From Cyrtobacter comes (GTDB taxonomy: Bacteria; Pseudomonadota; Alphaproteobacteria; Rickettsiales; Midichloriaceae), in the NCBI RefSeq assembly GCF_034470605.1, contig NZ_JARGYT010000078.1, positions 1-5,693 of the forward strand: 5,693 nucleotides of DNA. The letters are read 5' to 3'. The notes beneath the pieces are model-generated. The model worked only from the letters and a program-made list of their open reading frames with translations. It had not been told where the DNA came from and made no database searches. Made by a program: the position numbers and the translations under genes. This document shows positions 1 to 5,693 of this stretch, one piece after another. How positions within the stretch are numbered: the first letter of the stretch is position 1; each line of letters begins with the position of its first letter.

Positions 1-30
1 GAAACAACCTTTTATCCATCTAAATACCAT
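1..30 (-). CDS. IS transposase, N-terminal fragment (runs off window)
   Basis: This is the first ten codons (MVFRWIKGCF) of an open frame on the minus strand, continuing past base 1. The start is chosen because a GGAGG ribosome binding site lies 8 bases upstream of the ATG (39-43 to 30), an ideal spacing, and because it sits directly inside the IS terminal repeat. An alternative ATG at 19 in another frame (MDKRLF) is much further from the ribosome binding site. Ten residues are too few to identify a family; the transposase assignment rests on position within the IS end. Confidence 0.5.
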   Translation of the reverse strand, partial: MVFRWIKGCF

Positions 31-77
31 ATTTATCGCCTCCAATATAATATTGCATCTTTTCCATTATTTGGCAA

Positions 78-96
78 AACCTTTGTTAACAGTGCC
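78..96 (-). repeat. IS terminal inverted repeat, left copy
   Basis: On the minus strand this reads GGCACTGTTAACAAAGGTT, a perfect 19-bp match to the plus strand at 5579-5597. Identity stops immediately inside (TTGCC here against GTATT at the other site), as expected when comparing the left end of one IS copy with the right end of another. The repeat contains the palindrome GTTAAC, which supplies TAA stops on either strand and closes frames entering the IS. Confidence 0.85.
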
Positions 97-1163
97 TAAT
101 ATCTTCAGATTGGTATAATAGATCCTTTCCGCTCAAAATAATATCGAGTACCAAGAATAAAGTCATAACTTCTCAGCATGGTTTTAGGATGTCCACATCC
201 ATAGGTGGTACCCTAACTGGAGAGGGGGCGGATTTTTTAATTGTGGATGATCCGCTAACTCCAATGCAAGCACTGAGTAATAAATTTAGACAAAGAGCAC
301 TTTCTTGGTTTAGGCAATCATTTATGAGTAGATTAAATGATAAAAAGCATGGGGCCATTGTATTAATTATGCAAAGGCTGCACAACGATGATTTGAGTGG
401 TCTTTTATTAAGGTCTGGTGGATGGGAGCATCTTTCATTACCAGCAATTTGCACAAAAAACACAAAGATAAATTTTGGATGTGTAAAATTTACGAGAAAA
501 AAAGGTGAGTTACTGCATTTAGATAGAGAAGGTATACGTGATATAGAAAATGCTAAAAAAGAGCTGGGTTCATATGCATTTGCCTCGCAATATCAACAAA
601 ATCCTGAGCAGATTGAAAATGGAATAATAAATCCAAAATGGTTAATTAAATATAAAAACCCTCCTCAATTTGAGAAAATTTATCAAAGTTGGGATTGTGC
701 GATAAAATGTGATGATAGATCAGATTATACAGTATGTGCAACTTTTGGGCTTTATGGTGATAAAATATATCTAATAGATATATTGAGAAAAAAACTAATA
801 TATTCGAAATTAAAAACTCTAATTGTGGAGTTAGCTAATAAATATCAGCCTAGTAGCATTTTAATCGAAGATAAGGCAAGTGGACAGCAGTTGTTACAAG
901 ATCTCAGGCACGAGCTTCCAGTAGTAAAATGCTTACCAAAATGGGATAAGCAAACCAGGCTTATAATCTCTTCATACAACATAGAATTAGGGAATTTCCT
1001 AATTCCATATAAAGCAAACTGGCTTTGTGAATTTGAGGAAGAGTTAACTAATTTTCCATATGTAGCGCATGATGATCAGGTAGATGCGCTTACACAGTTT
1101 TTTATTTGGCATAAAAATCAAAAAGATGTTTGTTATAAAATGTATAATCTTCAAGATTTATGA
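97..1163 (+). pseudogene. Phage terminase large subunit, 5'-truncated by IS insertion
   Basis: TerL is the motor and nuclease that packages phage DNA into proheads. From the first ATG (189) there are 324 codons, but the frame is open back to the IS junction, and the codons upstream (SDWYNRSFP near 105-131; TSQHGFR before the ATG) fit conserved TerL sequence. ATG 189 is therefore an internal methionine. Numbering from it, the Walker B motif is at about 16-22 (FLIVDD), with a coupling segment (MQRLHNDDLSG) at about 61-71. The RNase H-like nuclease acidic residues are D169 (QSWD), E227/D228 (LIEDKASG) and D299 (HDDQVDA). TerL proteins are usually around 450-550 residues, so roughly 100-200 N-terminal residues, including Walker A, are missing. 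No small terminase, portal or capsid gene follows, so this is a prophage remnant. The nuclease half looks intact, but no ribosome binding site supports its expression. Confidence 0.88.
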
Positions 1164-1325
1164 ATATCAATTTTGCAGAAAATTTATGTTCAGTGCAGAT
1201 AGTGTTTGAGTGGGCTTATTATCCAATTCCATTTTATTTCTATTAAATATTAGTCTAACCGGTTGTTTTTTAGATACTGCTTATTAACATATTCTTATGT
1301 ATGGGCATAATGAGTTGTTATTAAT

Positions 1326-3434
1326 ATGATTATTAGAAAAGAAGAATATAATGAGCTAAAAAGTCAAATAAACTTGGCAATAAAAGGAATTGAAGAATGG
1401 AAAAGACTATATGGTAGTGTCTTTGGTTATAATGTTTATAGGTTATTATCTTCAGTAAAATTACTTATTGATAAAAAAATAGATAACTGTTTAGAAGAGG
1501 ATAATAACTTATCTAAAAATGATATAGAAAAAGAGCTAATTGAATTATTAGTGAAAGATAATATTATAGATAAGCAATTAGCTAACGTCATTTTTAGAAA
1601 AAACACCATTAGTCATGATGGTTATAGAGGAATGGAGTCAGATCTTAGTTCTAAGGAGACTTTTACGTACATTATTCATTTAATGGCTACAAATAAGCGT
1701 GATCCAGATACGGTACAAAAATTAATTAATGATGGTGTAAGGATTGAGATATCTAAGTTTGATAATCGGCTTTTTCATAAATTTTTAGAATATTCTATAG
1801 GTAATCAAGAACTGAATAAGGAGTTAGATAATTTAAAGAAATCACAAAGCTCGCTTAATAAAGCCATATACGAGGATTCTATTGATTCACTTATGAGGCT
1901 TTCGTACAAAAGTAGGCATCTCGATGACTTATTGAAGTTTCAGGATAGATTTGAATATATCATTCAGGAATTAGATGAAGGGGGTGGTATTGAGTATGGT
2001 AGCAGAATGTCATTAAGTGAATATGGTAAATTGGTTGATATTCGTAGTGCTAATTATACATTAGAAGATATATACGAAGGGATTGTTGGCAAAGCAGGTC
2101 GCTACCAAGGGAAATTAGATGATCTAAGGGATCTATATTATACTGTTGATGGTATATTACAAGTGATGGATTCAAGGTTTGAAGAATTTGCAAATGAGCA
2201 TTTCAAGCCTGGTGATATTGTTGTGCATAACATAAAATCAGAACTTGAATTACAAAATAGGAAGCCTGGTGATGAGGAGAAATTTACATTATTTACCAAT
2301 GGTATTTATGGGCATGCTGCATTATTAGATGAAGAAATAAAGCTATCGCATGTGGTTGGGAGGTATGAAGTAGAGGAATTTTATGTGCAAGATGCTCTTT
2401 TTTCAGATGTATTCAGGGTTGATGTAAGGAAGCTGCTTACACCTGAAGCCATGAAAATTGCAAAAGAAGAATTTGGTGACGATTTAGAACAAATAAACGA
2501 AATTTATAGAAATGTTCATATAGAGTTAGATAGTGGACTATTTGAAATGCAAAATTCTACTAATAAGAGGAGCTTGGCCGGTGCAAACGAGCTTTTAGGT
2601 AAGTTTACAGAGAAATTTGGAATTAAAAAAGGTACTGATACTAAAAAACTAGCAAAACAAGAAGCTGATGCGCAACTTAACAATATTTACAATTTATTCT
2701 TTGAGCAAGGAGGCTTTATAGAGGAAAAAATGATTTGTTCTGAATTTGTAGCTAAAGTAGTATCTAGCTGCCTTTTAGAGACTGATAAAATATTGCATAA
2801 GCAGCTTGGGTTACCAGAGGGGGTAAGAGCAATTAATATCCCTTTTTATCAATATGATTTAGATAAGGTAACTCCTGATCAACTTATTAAAGTACTTAAA
2901 GGCACTAATTGTATCGAGCGCCTACCTGATTATTATAAGGAGAGTAACCTTTTTAAAATGCCAGAAAAAATGTTTGCTATTATTGCATCTGGCATGACAG
3001 AAACGTTTAAGAAAGGTATGTCTAAAGGTTTGGATAGTGGTGAAATATGCACAAACTTGATTGATAAACTTTTAGAAAAACATAATGAGTTGTTTTCAGG
3101 TTATAGTATTCAATTAACTAATGATGAAAAAAATAATATAATTGGGGATATTATAGACTCTGTAGAAGATGCAATAAAAAAGGTGGAGGATCTTCAAGGC
3201 CCTGAAGCTAGCAAGGCTAAAGCTGAACAAAATATTATAATGTCTTTTATAAGTACAGTTACAACTAAGGTATATGATGCAATTAAAGCGCTGACAGATA
3301 AAAAAATAGATAAAGAGATATATAACGATATGAAGGATATAGCAGGAAGTATTATAGATAATCTAGAGAAATCGGGGCATTGGCTAAATAGGGTTTCTAA
3401 TAATAGAGATACAGAGACGATAATAAGAAGCTGA
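1326..3434 (+). CDS. Probable permuted NlpC/P60 (YiiX-like) papain-fold cysteine hydrolase, possible effector
   Basis: This is a 702-residue protein, hydrophilic and Lys/Glu/Asp-rich, with no signal peptide or membrane segment visible. Residues 1-290 are mostly helical; about 160-215 may form a coiled coil. The recognisable core starts at 294 with KPGDIVV, followed by YGHAALL (H330) and, after an insertion of about 120 residues, MICSEFVAKVV (C471). The order GD, then His, then Cys-Ser-Glu is that of circularly permuted NlpC/P60 enzymes such as YiiX. These use a Cys-His pair to cleave amide, thioester or ester bonds. Residues 540-702 form a helical tail of unknown role. The family assignment is by motif only. 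Size and lack of export signals fit a secreted effector acting in a host cell, but that is inference. The ATG at 1326 is the only ATG, GTG or TTG start after the in-frame TGA at 1311; its ribosome binding site is weak. The gene stands alone, 162 bases after the terminase remnant, with a hairpin after its stop. Confidence 0.72.
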   Translation: MIIRKEEYNELKSQINLAIKGIEEWKRLYGSVFGYNVYRLLSSVKLLIDKKIDNCLEEDNNLSKNDIEKELIELLVKDNIIDKQLANVIFRKNTISHDGYRGMESDLSSKETFTYIIHLMATNKRDPDTVQKLINDGVRIEISKFDNRLFHKFLEYSIGNQELNKELDNLKKSQSSLNKAIYEDSIDSLMRLSYKSRHLDDLLKFQDRFEYIIQELDEGGGIEYGSRMSLSEYGKLVDIRSANYTLEDIYEGIVGKAGRYQGKLDDLRDLYYTVDGILQVMDSRFEEFANEHFKPGDIVVHNIKSELELQNRKPGDEEKFTLFTNGIYGHAALLDEEIKLSHVVGRYEVEEFYVQDALFSDVFRVDVRKLLTPEAMKIAKEEFGDDLEQINEIYRNVHIELDSGLFEMQNSTNKRSLAGANELLGKFTEKFGIKKGTDTKKLAKQEADAQLNNIYNLFFEQGGFIEEKMICSEFVAKVVSSCLLETDKILHKQLGLPEGVRAINIPFYQYDLDKVTPDQLIKVLKGTNCIERLPDYYKESNLFKMPEKMFAIIASGMTETFKKGMSKGLDSGEICTNLIDKLLEKHNELFSGYSIQLTNDEKNNIIGDIIDSVEDAIKKVEDLQGPEASKAKAEQNIIMSFISTVTTKVYDAIKALTDKKIDKEIYNDMKDIAGSIIDNLEKSGHWLNRVSNNRDTETIIRS

Positions 3435-3457
3435 TTATAATGAGGTGGTAATGAGAG

Positions 3458-3488
3458 GCTAATCCAGCATTGGTGTGGCTGGATTAGC
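3458..3488 (+). terminator. Strong hairpin after the cysteine hydrolase gene (possible terminator)
   Basis: This is a perfect 11-bp stem (GCTAATCCAGC at 3458-3468 with GCTGGATTAGC at 3478-3488) and a 9-base loop, beginning 24 bases after the TGA at 3432-3434. A G-T pair can extend the stem. The position suits a transcription terminator or an mRNA 3'-end stabiliser. There is no U-run directly after the stem (CTGTAGTGG follows), so it is not a classical rho-independent terminator. A palindromic repeat element is the alternative. The rest of 3489-3648 shows nothing else supportable. Confidence 0.5.
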
Positions 3489-3648
3489 TGTAGTGGATTA
3501 TTCATTCTTATCTCCAAAAGTATTCTGAATTTACTCAGTTATGTGAGGTACTTCTATGCTAATTCAACTGAACTGACTACACCCTCTAATATATATTAGC
3601 TCTTCTATTTCAACCTTACTTGTTCTTTGATATAATCTAACCTCTATA

Positions 3649-3876
3649 TTGGTTTTATTACCTACTATGAGAGGCCATATTATCTTTACATCGTTCAGAG
3701 TAGATACCACAATAGGTGGTGCGGAGCCAAAAGTTCTACTGACAGACAGTGATGGTTGTGAGTTTATTTGTAAATCTGTTTCCACACTTTATGCAGCCTC
3801 TAGTGTGATTGCTGCAAAGGTTTTAAAATTACTTATACCTGAATTTCCGATATTTGACTACTTATCTATAGACTAA
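3649..3876 (+). pseudogene. N-lobe fragment of a PI3K/HipA-type kinase-like gene
   Basis: This is a 75-codon open stretch from TTG 3649, or 69 codons from ATG 3667, ending at TAA 3874-3876. It contains IGGAEPKVLL followed by DGCEFICKS, then a helix (AASSVIAAKVLKLL) and a PEFP turn. A G-x-x-P-K strand, a second strand with a Lys (K42 from TTG) and a helix resemble the nucleotide-binding N-lobe of HipA-like and PI3/PI4-kinase-like proteins; this is pattern recognition, not a database match. The stop is in the same frame as the C-lobe gene at 3910, and the codons between (3877-3909) are open, so one nonsense change separates the two. The same frame has TGA stops at 3574 and 3628, neither start candidate has a ribosome binding site, and the true N-terminus may be lost. 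Most likely this is the decayed 5' part of one gene with 3910-4833. Confidence 0.55.
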
Positions 3877-3900
3877 AAAGATACGCTTGCCAAAACCAAA

Positions 3901-3906
3901 GAAGGA
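3901..3906 (+). promoter_or_regulatory. Ribosome binding site deciding the start of the C-lobe gene
   Basis: GAAGGA lies 3 bases before ATG 3910 and directly abuts TTG 3907, so it supports ATG and argues against TTG. It sits 25 bases after the TAA that ends the N-lobe fragment. Ribosomes terminating there could re-initiate here, which would make the pair a translationally coupled split protein rather than simply a dead gene. Confidence 0.45.
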
Positions 3907-3909
3907 TTG

Positions 3910-4833
3910 ATGAATGTTGTTGATATAAGATCATACTCTTATTATAGCAAAAAAGTTCATTTTTATGATTTAATTGAGGCTATTAGAAATTACGATAAAC
4001 AAGAGGTGATAGATTGTTTTGGTATAGCTTTGCATGATGCTGAAGCTTTTCGTAAATTGAGATTAAAATTTCTTGAAACAAGCAATGCTATGCAAGAAGC
4101 ACTTTCGCTTAAACCAAAGAATCAAGAGCACGTTAGGCAATTACAAGGTTATATGTCTGAATATATAAAAGGGATAATCAGTTTATCTTCTCAAGATTTT
4201 CAGAGAAAGTTCTACAAGGCTGTAGCCTTTGCGCATTATCTTTCTATAGGTGATTTCTTAAATAGAAAAGGTTACAACACTGGTATTATGATAAAAGAAA
4301 ATGGGGATTTTGATATAATTAGTATAGATTTAGATATGGCTCTATTTTCTAGCCTAAAAAATACATTTAAATCAAAACTACCAGAGATTTTAGGTTCAGA
4401 TGCACTTGCTATAAATGAGCTTGCCTTTAATCAAAGGCTACACCTTTTACCACAAGCCAACATATTTATACAAGGTGGACCTTCTGATAAGAGTTGTGAG
4501 CGATTATATGAAGAAATATTGTTTAATGCATCAAGGCGTAACCCCCATATTGATTCAATTCTTCGCAAAAACAGAGGTGTTTCTGAAAGTTATAGTTATT
4601 ATCTAGATGGATTGCGGTCTATTCTGCAAATAACAGATCAACAACTAAAAGATATTCTGAGCCAAGTTCCAAAACAGGAGTATGAGTTGTTAGATAAATT
4701 GAGTGAAGAGTTGCCTTATAATAATAGATCATTTCAAGAAAATATATATAAATTTTTATCCGAGCGTAGAGAGAAGTTTAGAGAGTATTTTGGCACAGAA
4801 ATAACTATCAAAACCAATGTAAGGCAAATATAA
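3910..4833 (+). CDS. Kinase-like protein, catalytic (C-lobe) part; in frame with upstream N-lobe fragment
   Basis: This is a 307-residue protein. The ATG at 3910 is preferred to the TTG at 3907 because GAAGGA (3901-3906) is better spaced for it. Residues 104-146 carry the most telling segment: AHYLSIGDFL (D115), then GYNTGIMI (N123) and IISIDLDMAL (D140, D142). A Gly-Asp, an Asn followed by hydrophobics and a later Ile-Asp resemble the catalytic loop and metal-binding Asp of PI3/PI4-kinase-like and HipA-like enzymes (GDRH..N, then IDFG). The basic His-containing loop is changed and the Asp-to-Asn spacing is 8 rather than about 5, so activity is uncertain. Residues 150-307 are helical and not recognised. 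Alone it lacks an ATP-binding N-lobe, which appears to be encoded at 3649-3876 behind a TAA. It is either the remnant of a broken gene or a re-initiated separate protein. The sulfotransferase-like gene follows after 39 bases, suggesting co-transcription. No homologue is named with confidence. Confidence 0.6.
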   Translation: MNVVDIRSYSYYSKKVHFYDLIEAIRNYDKQEVIDCFGIALHDAEAFRKLRLKFLETSNAMQEALSLKPKNQEHVRQLQGYMSEYIKGIISLSSQDFQRKFYKAVAFAHYLSIGDFLNRKGYNTGIMIKENGDFDIISIDLDMALFSSLKNTFKSKLPEILGSDALAINELAFNQRLHLLPQANIFIQGGPSDKSCERLYEEILFNASRRNPHIDSILRKNRGVSESYSYYLDGLRSILQITDQQLKDILSQVPKQEYELLDKLSEELPYNNRSFQENIYKFLSERREKFREYFGTEITIKTNVRQI

Positions 4834-4872
4834 TAAGATAAAACACGTAGTATTTTTATAAATCCAAACAGT

Positions 4873-5589
4873 ATGTTAACTAAAATTCAAGATTTAGTTA
4901 AAGAAGGAAAATTAAGATTGGTTTTGGCGGTTGGTGTGCCAAGAGGTGGCACAACTGTATTTCAAAGAATATTGACAGAATCTCCAGATATTACTGTACA
5001 GTTAGATGAGCCATTTTATTATAAGGAAAATGGATTCAATAAAGGATTAGCTAATATTTTGAAAAGATATAAGGAATTTTCAAGCACAAAAGATTCAAAG
5101 CCAATAACTCTCTTGGTTCAAGAAATGGCAAATAGCTTAAATCATCAAGAGTGGGATGAACTACTTAAACTTTCTTATGGATGCATAGTACTTATAAGAG
5201 ATATGCATAGAACTTGTGAATCTTTAGTTATTAGAACAATCAATGACTCTATTGCTAAGGGTTTAGATACATTTGTACAGCTTGAAGTGGAACAAAAATT
5301 GCTTTTTGCTACAAAGCAATTATTAGATACTACTAGGTATGTTAAAGGTTCATTTTCTAAGACTTCTTGGAAAGCTTTGGGGGAATTTATTCAATATGCA
5401 GAAAAACATAAGTCACATATCAAATTTGCATTTGTTGATAGCGATTTTTTGATTATAGATACAGAAAACATACTAAGAGATTTAGCAGAAAAGTTGGAGA
5501 TTTCATATGTTAATTCCATGCTGCAAGGATGGGGTAAAACATCAAAAAATTTCTGGGTTAACCCAGAAAAAGATGCTAGGCACTGTTAA
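4873..5589 (+). CDS. Sulfotransferase-like protein, 3'-truncated by IS insertion
   Basis: Sulfotransferases move the sulfuryl group from PAPS to a hydroxyl or amine. The 238-codon frame begins with a strand and P-loop-like turn, LAVGVPRGGTTVFQRIL (18-34), matching the 5'-phosphosulfate loop (P-[KR]-x-G-T-T) of the family. A second segment, IVLIRDMHRTCESLVIR (105-121), gives R109 and S117, whose spacing of 8 matches the Arg/Ser pair that holds the PAPS 3'-phosphate in cytosolic sulfotransferases. Residues 184-215 (FAFVDSDFLI, then a helix) fit the later part of the fold. Native coding ends at A235: the right IS begins at 5579, so R236-H237-C238 and the TAA are made by the IS end. Related proteins are commonly 250-350 residues, so a C-terminal piece is probably missing and activity is doubtful. 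The ATG is the only standard start after TAA 4834-4836; there is no clear ribosome binding site. It probably shares a transcript with the kinase-like gene. The substrate is unknown. Confidence 0.72.
   Translation: MLTKIQDLVKEGKLRLVLAVGVPRGGTTVFQRILTESPDITVQLDEPFYYKENGFNKGLANILKRYKEFSSTKDSKPITLLVQEMANSLNHQEWDELLKLSYGCIVLIRDMHRTCESLVIRTINDSIAKGLDTFVQLEVEQKLLFATKQLLDTTRYVKGSFSKTSWKALGEFIQYAEKHKSHIKFAFVDSDFLIIDTENILRDLAEKLEISYVNSMLQGWGKTSKNFWVNPEKDARHC
5550..5569 (+). repeat. Perfect 20-bp palindrome inside the sulfotransferase-like gene
   Basis: TTTCTGGGTTAACCCAGAAA is its own reverse complement. It lies in the coding sequence for NFWVNPEK, and its end is 9 bases from the IS junction at 5579. 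Its centre, GTTAAC, is also present in the IS terminal repeat. It may be a target feature that attracted the IS, or chance. Confidence 0.6.
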
Positions 5590-5597
5590 CAAAGGTT
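5579..5597 (+). repeat. IS terminal inverted repeat, right copy
   Basis: GGCACTGTTAACAAAGGTT is the perfect inverted counterpart of 78-96. It is preceded by TA (5577-5578), as the left copy is followed by TA (97-98), consistent with insertion at TA. The GTTAAC inside it provides both the stop of the interrupted sulfotransferase frame (TAA 5587-5589, plus strand) and the stop of the transposase (5586-5588, minus strand). Confidence 0.85.
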
Positions 5598-5693
5598 GTA
5601 TTTAATAGATGCTAAAGCTATAAAGGCAAGGAAAGAGAGATCGGATTTCTCAAATCGTAATGCTAAGCGTCGATTTTCTTTGAGTTTAGCGAA
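5586..5693 (-). CDS. IS5-family transposase, C-terminal fragment (runs off window)
   Basis: This is the last 35 codons plus stop of a minus-strand gene entering from the right edge. It reads FAKLKENRRLALRFEK, then SDLSFLAFIALASIKYNLC. This matches the usual C-terminus of IS5-family DDE transposases: the F-x-K-[IL]-K-x-x-R-R segment that follows the catalytic Glu (consensus ERFF, outside the window), a second basic stretch normally reading RYDK, then the hydrophobic FLAF...LA helix that ends the protein. The protein cuts and joins IS ends. Whether the copy is intact cannot be seen here. Its stop (TAA, 5588-5586) overlaps, on the other strand, the stop of the interrupted sulfotransferase-like frame. 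Confidence 0.85.
   Translation of the reverse strand, partial: FAKLKENRRLALRFEKSDLSFLAFIALASIKYNLC

Larger units (their letters stand above)
1..96 (-). mobile_element. 5' end of an IS5-family-like insertion sequence (partial)
   Basis: This is the terminal part of an IS that continues off the left edge. Its outer end is the 19-bp sequence at 78-96, identical in reverse complement to the IS end at 5579-5597. On the minus strand the order is terminal repeat, short leader, a good ribosome binding site (GGAGG, 39-43) and an ATG at 30, as expected at the 5' end of a transposase gene. The family is assigned through the shared terminal repeat with the right-hand element, whose transposase C-terminus is recognisable. 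The base pairs just outside the end are TA (97-98), consistent with a TA-type target. The insertion has removed the 5' part of the terminase gene that follows. Confidence 0.75.
5579..5693 (-). mobile_element. 3' end of an IS5-family insertion sequence (partial)
   Basis: This IS starts at 5579 with its terminal repeat and continues past the window. The transposase gene runs right to left and its stop codon lies inside the terminal repeat, so this is the 3' (right) end of the element. The orientation is the same as the left IS, making the two copies direct repeats around 97-5578. A TA target and an IS5-type transposase tail would fit the IS427-like group of IS5, which is a tentative subgroup assignment. 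Confidence 0.85.

Noticed and set aside
173..463. Minus-strand 96-codon open frame
   Set aside because: It lies opposite the conserved terminase coding sequence, and its translation is not protein-like.
1169..1184. AATTTT-GCAG-AAAATT hairpin just after the terminase stop
   Set aside because: The 6-bp all-A/T stem is too weak to call a terminator in this AT-rich sequence.
1164..1325. Possible promoter upstream of the 702-residue gene (for example TTGTTT at 1263)
   Set aside because: No -10 box at proper spacing stands out from the AT-rich background.
1710..1800. Ankyrin-like phrase (TVQKLINDGVRI) in the 702-residue protein
   Set aside because: A single degenerate match without repeated units is not enough to call ankyrin repeats.
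3194..3517. Minus-strand 107-codon open frame
   Set aside because: It is the antisense shadow of the 702-residue gene's 3' end and hairpin; its Leu/Ser/Ile-rich translation is typical of antisense AT-rich DNA.
3564..3785. Minus-strand 73-codon open frame
   Set aside because: The plus strand here has the kinase N-lobe-like pattern in frame with the downstream gene, and no ribosome binding site or recognisable motif supports the minus frame. It cannot be fully excluded.
4415..4606. Plus-strand 63-codon open frame
   Set aside because: It is out of frame inside the kinase-like gene, with no motif.

Overview
The window is AT-rich DNA. Its codon use, insertion sequence (IS) content and host-interaction-type genes fit an obligate intracellular bacterium, most plausibly a Rickettsiales-like alphaproteobacterial endosymbiont. 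This is an inference from composition and gene content, and other protist- or amoeba-associated bacteria are possible.

Both ends are IS DNA of one family. Bases 1-96 are the 5' end of an element whose transposase runs leftwards out of the window. Bases 5579-5693 are the 3' end of an element whose transposase also runs leftwards. Its last 35 residues look like an IS5-family transposase C-terminus. The inner ends carry the same perfect 19-bp terminal sequence (78-96 and 5579-5597, in inverted orientation), and each abuts a TA dinucleotide. The 5.48 kb between them (97-5578) therefore lies between two same-orientation IS copies, like the inside of a composite transposon, although two independent insertions would look the same.

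The interior holds four coding units, all on the plus strand. (1) 97-1163 is a phage terminase large subunit cut by the left IS. Its N-terminal Walker A part is missing, and coding similarity runs upstream of the first ATG (189) to the IS junction. (2) 1326-3434 is an intact 702-codon gene with a probable permuted papain-like (NlpC/P60, YiiX-type) cysteine hydrolase core, with H330 and C471 as candidate catalytic residues. (3) 3649-4833 is a probable PI3K/HipA-type kinase-like gene. It is split by one in-frame TAA into an N-lobe piece (3649-3876) and a C-lobe open reading frame (3910-4833) that has its own ribosome binding site. (4) 4873-5589 is a sulfotransferase-like gene whose 3' end is cut by the right IS; its last residues and stop codon come from the IS terminus.

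Taken together, this looks like accessory DNA: a phage remnant followed by a small group of effector-type enzymes (cysteine hydrolase, kinase-like protein, sulfotransferase), partly decayed and bounded by IS copies. Units 3 and 4 are close enough (39 bp) to be co-transcribed. A strong hairpin after unit 2 probably separates it from unit 3. No tRNA, rRNA or CRISPR was seen.
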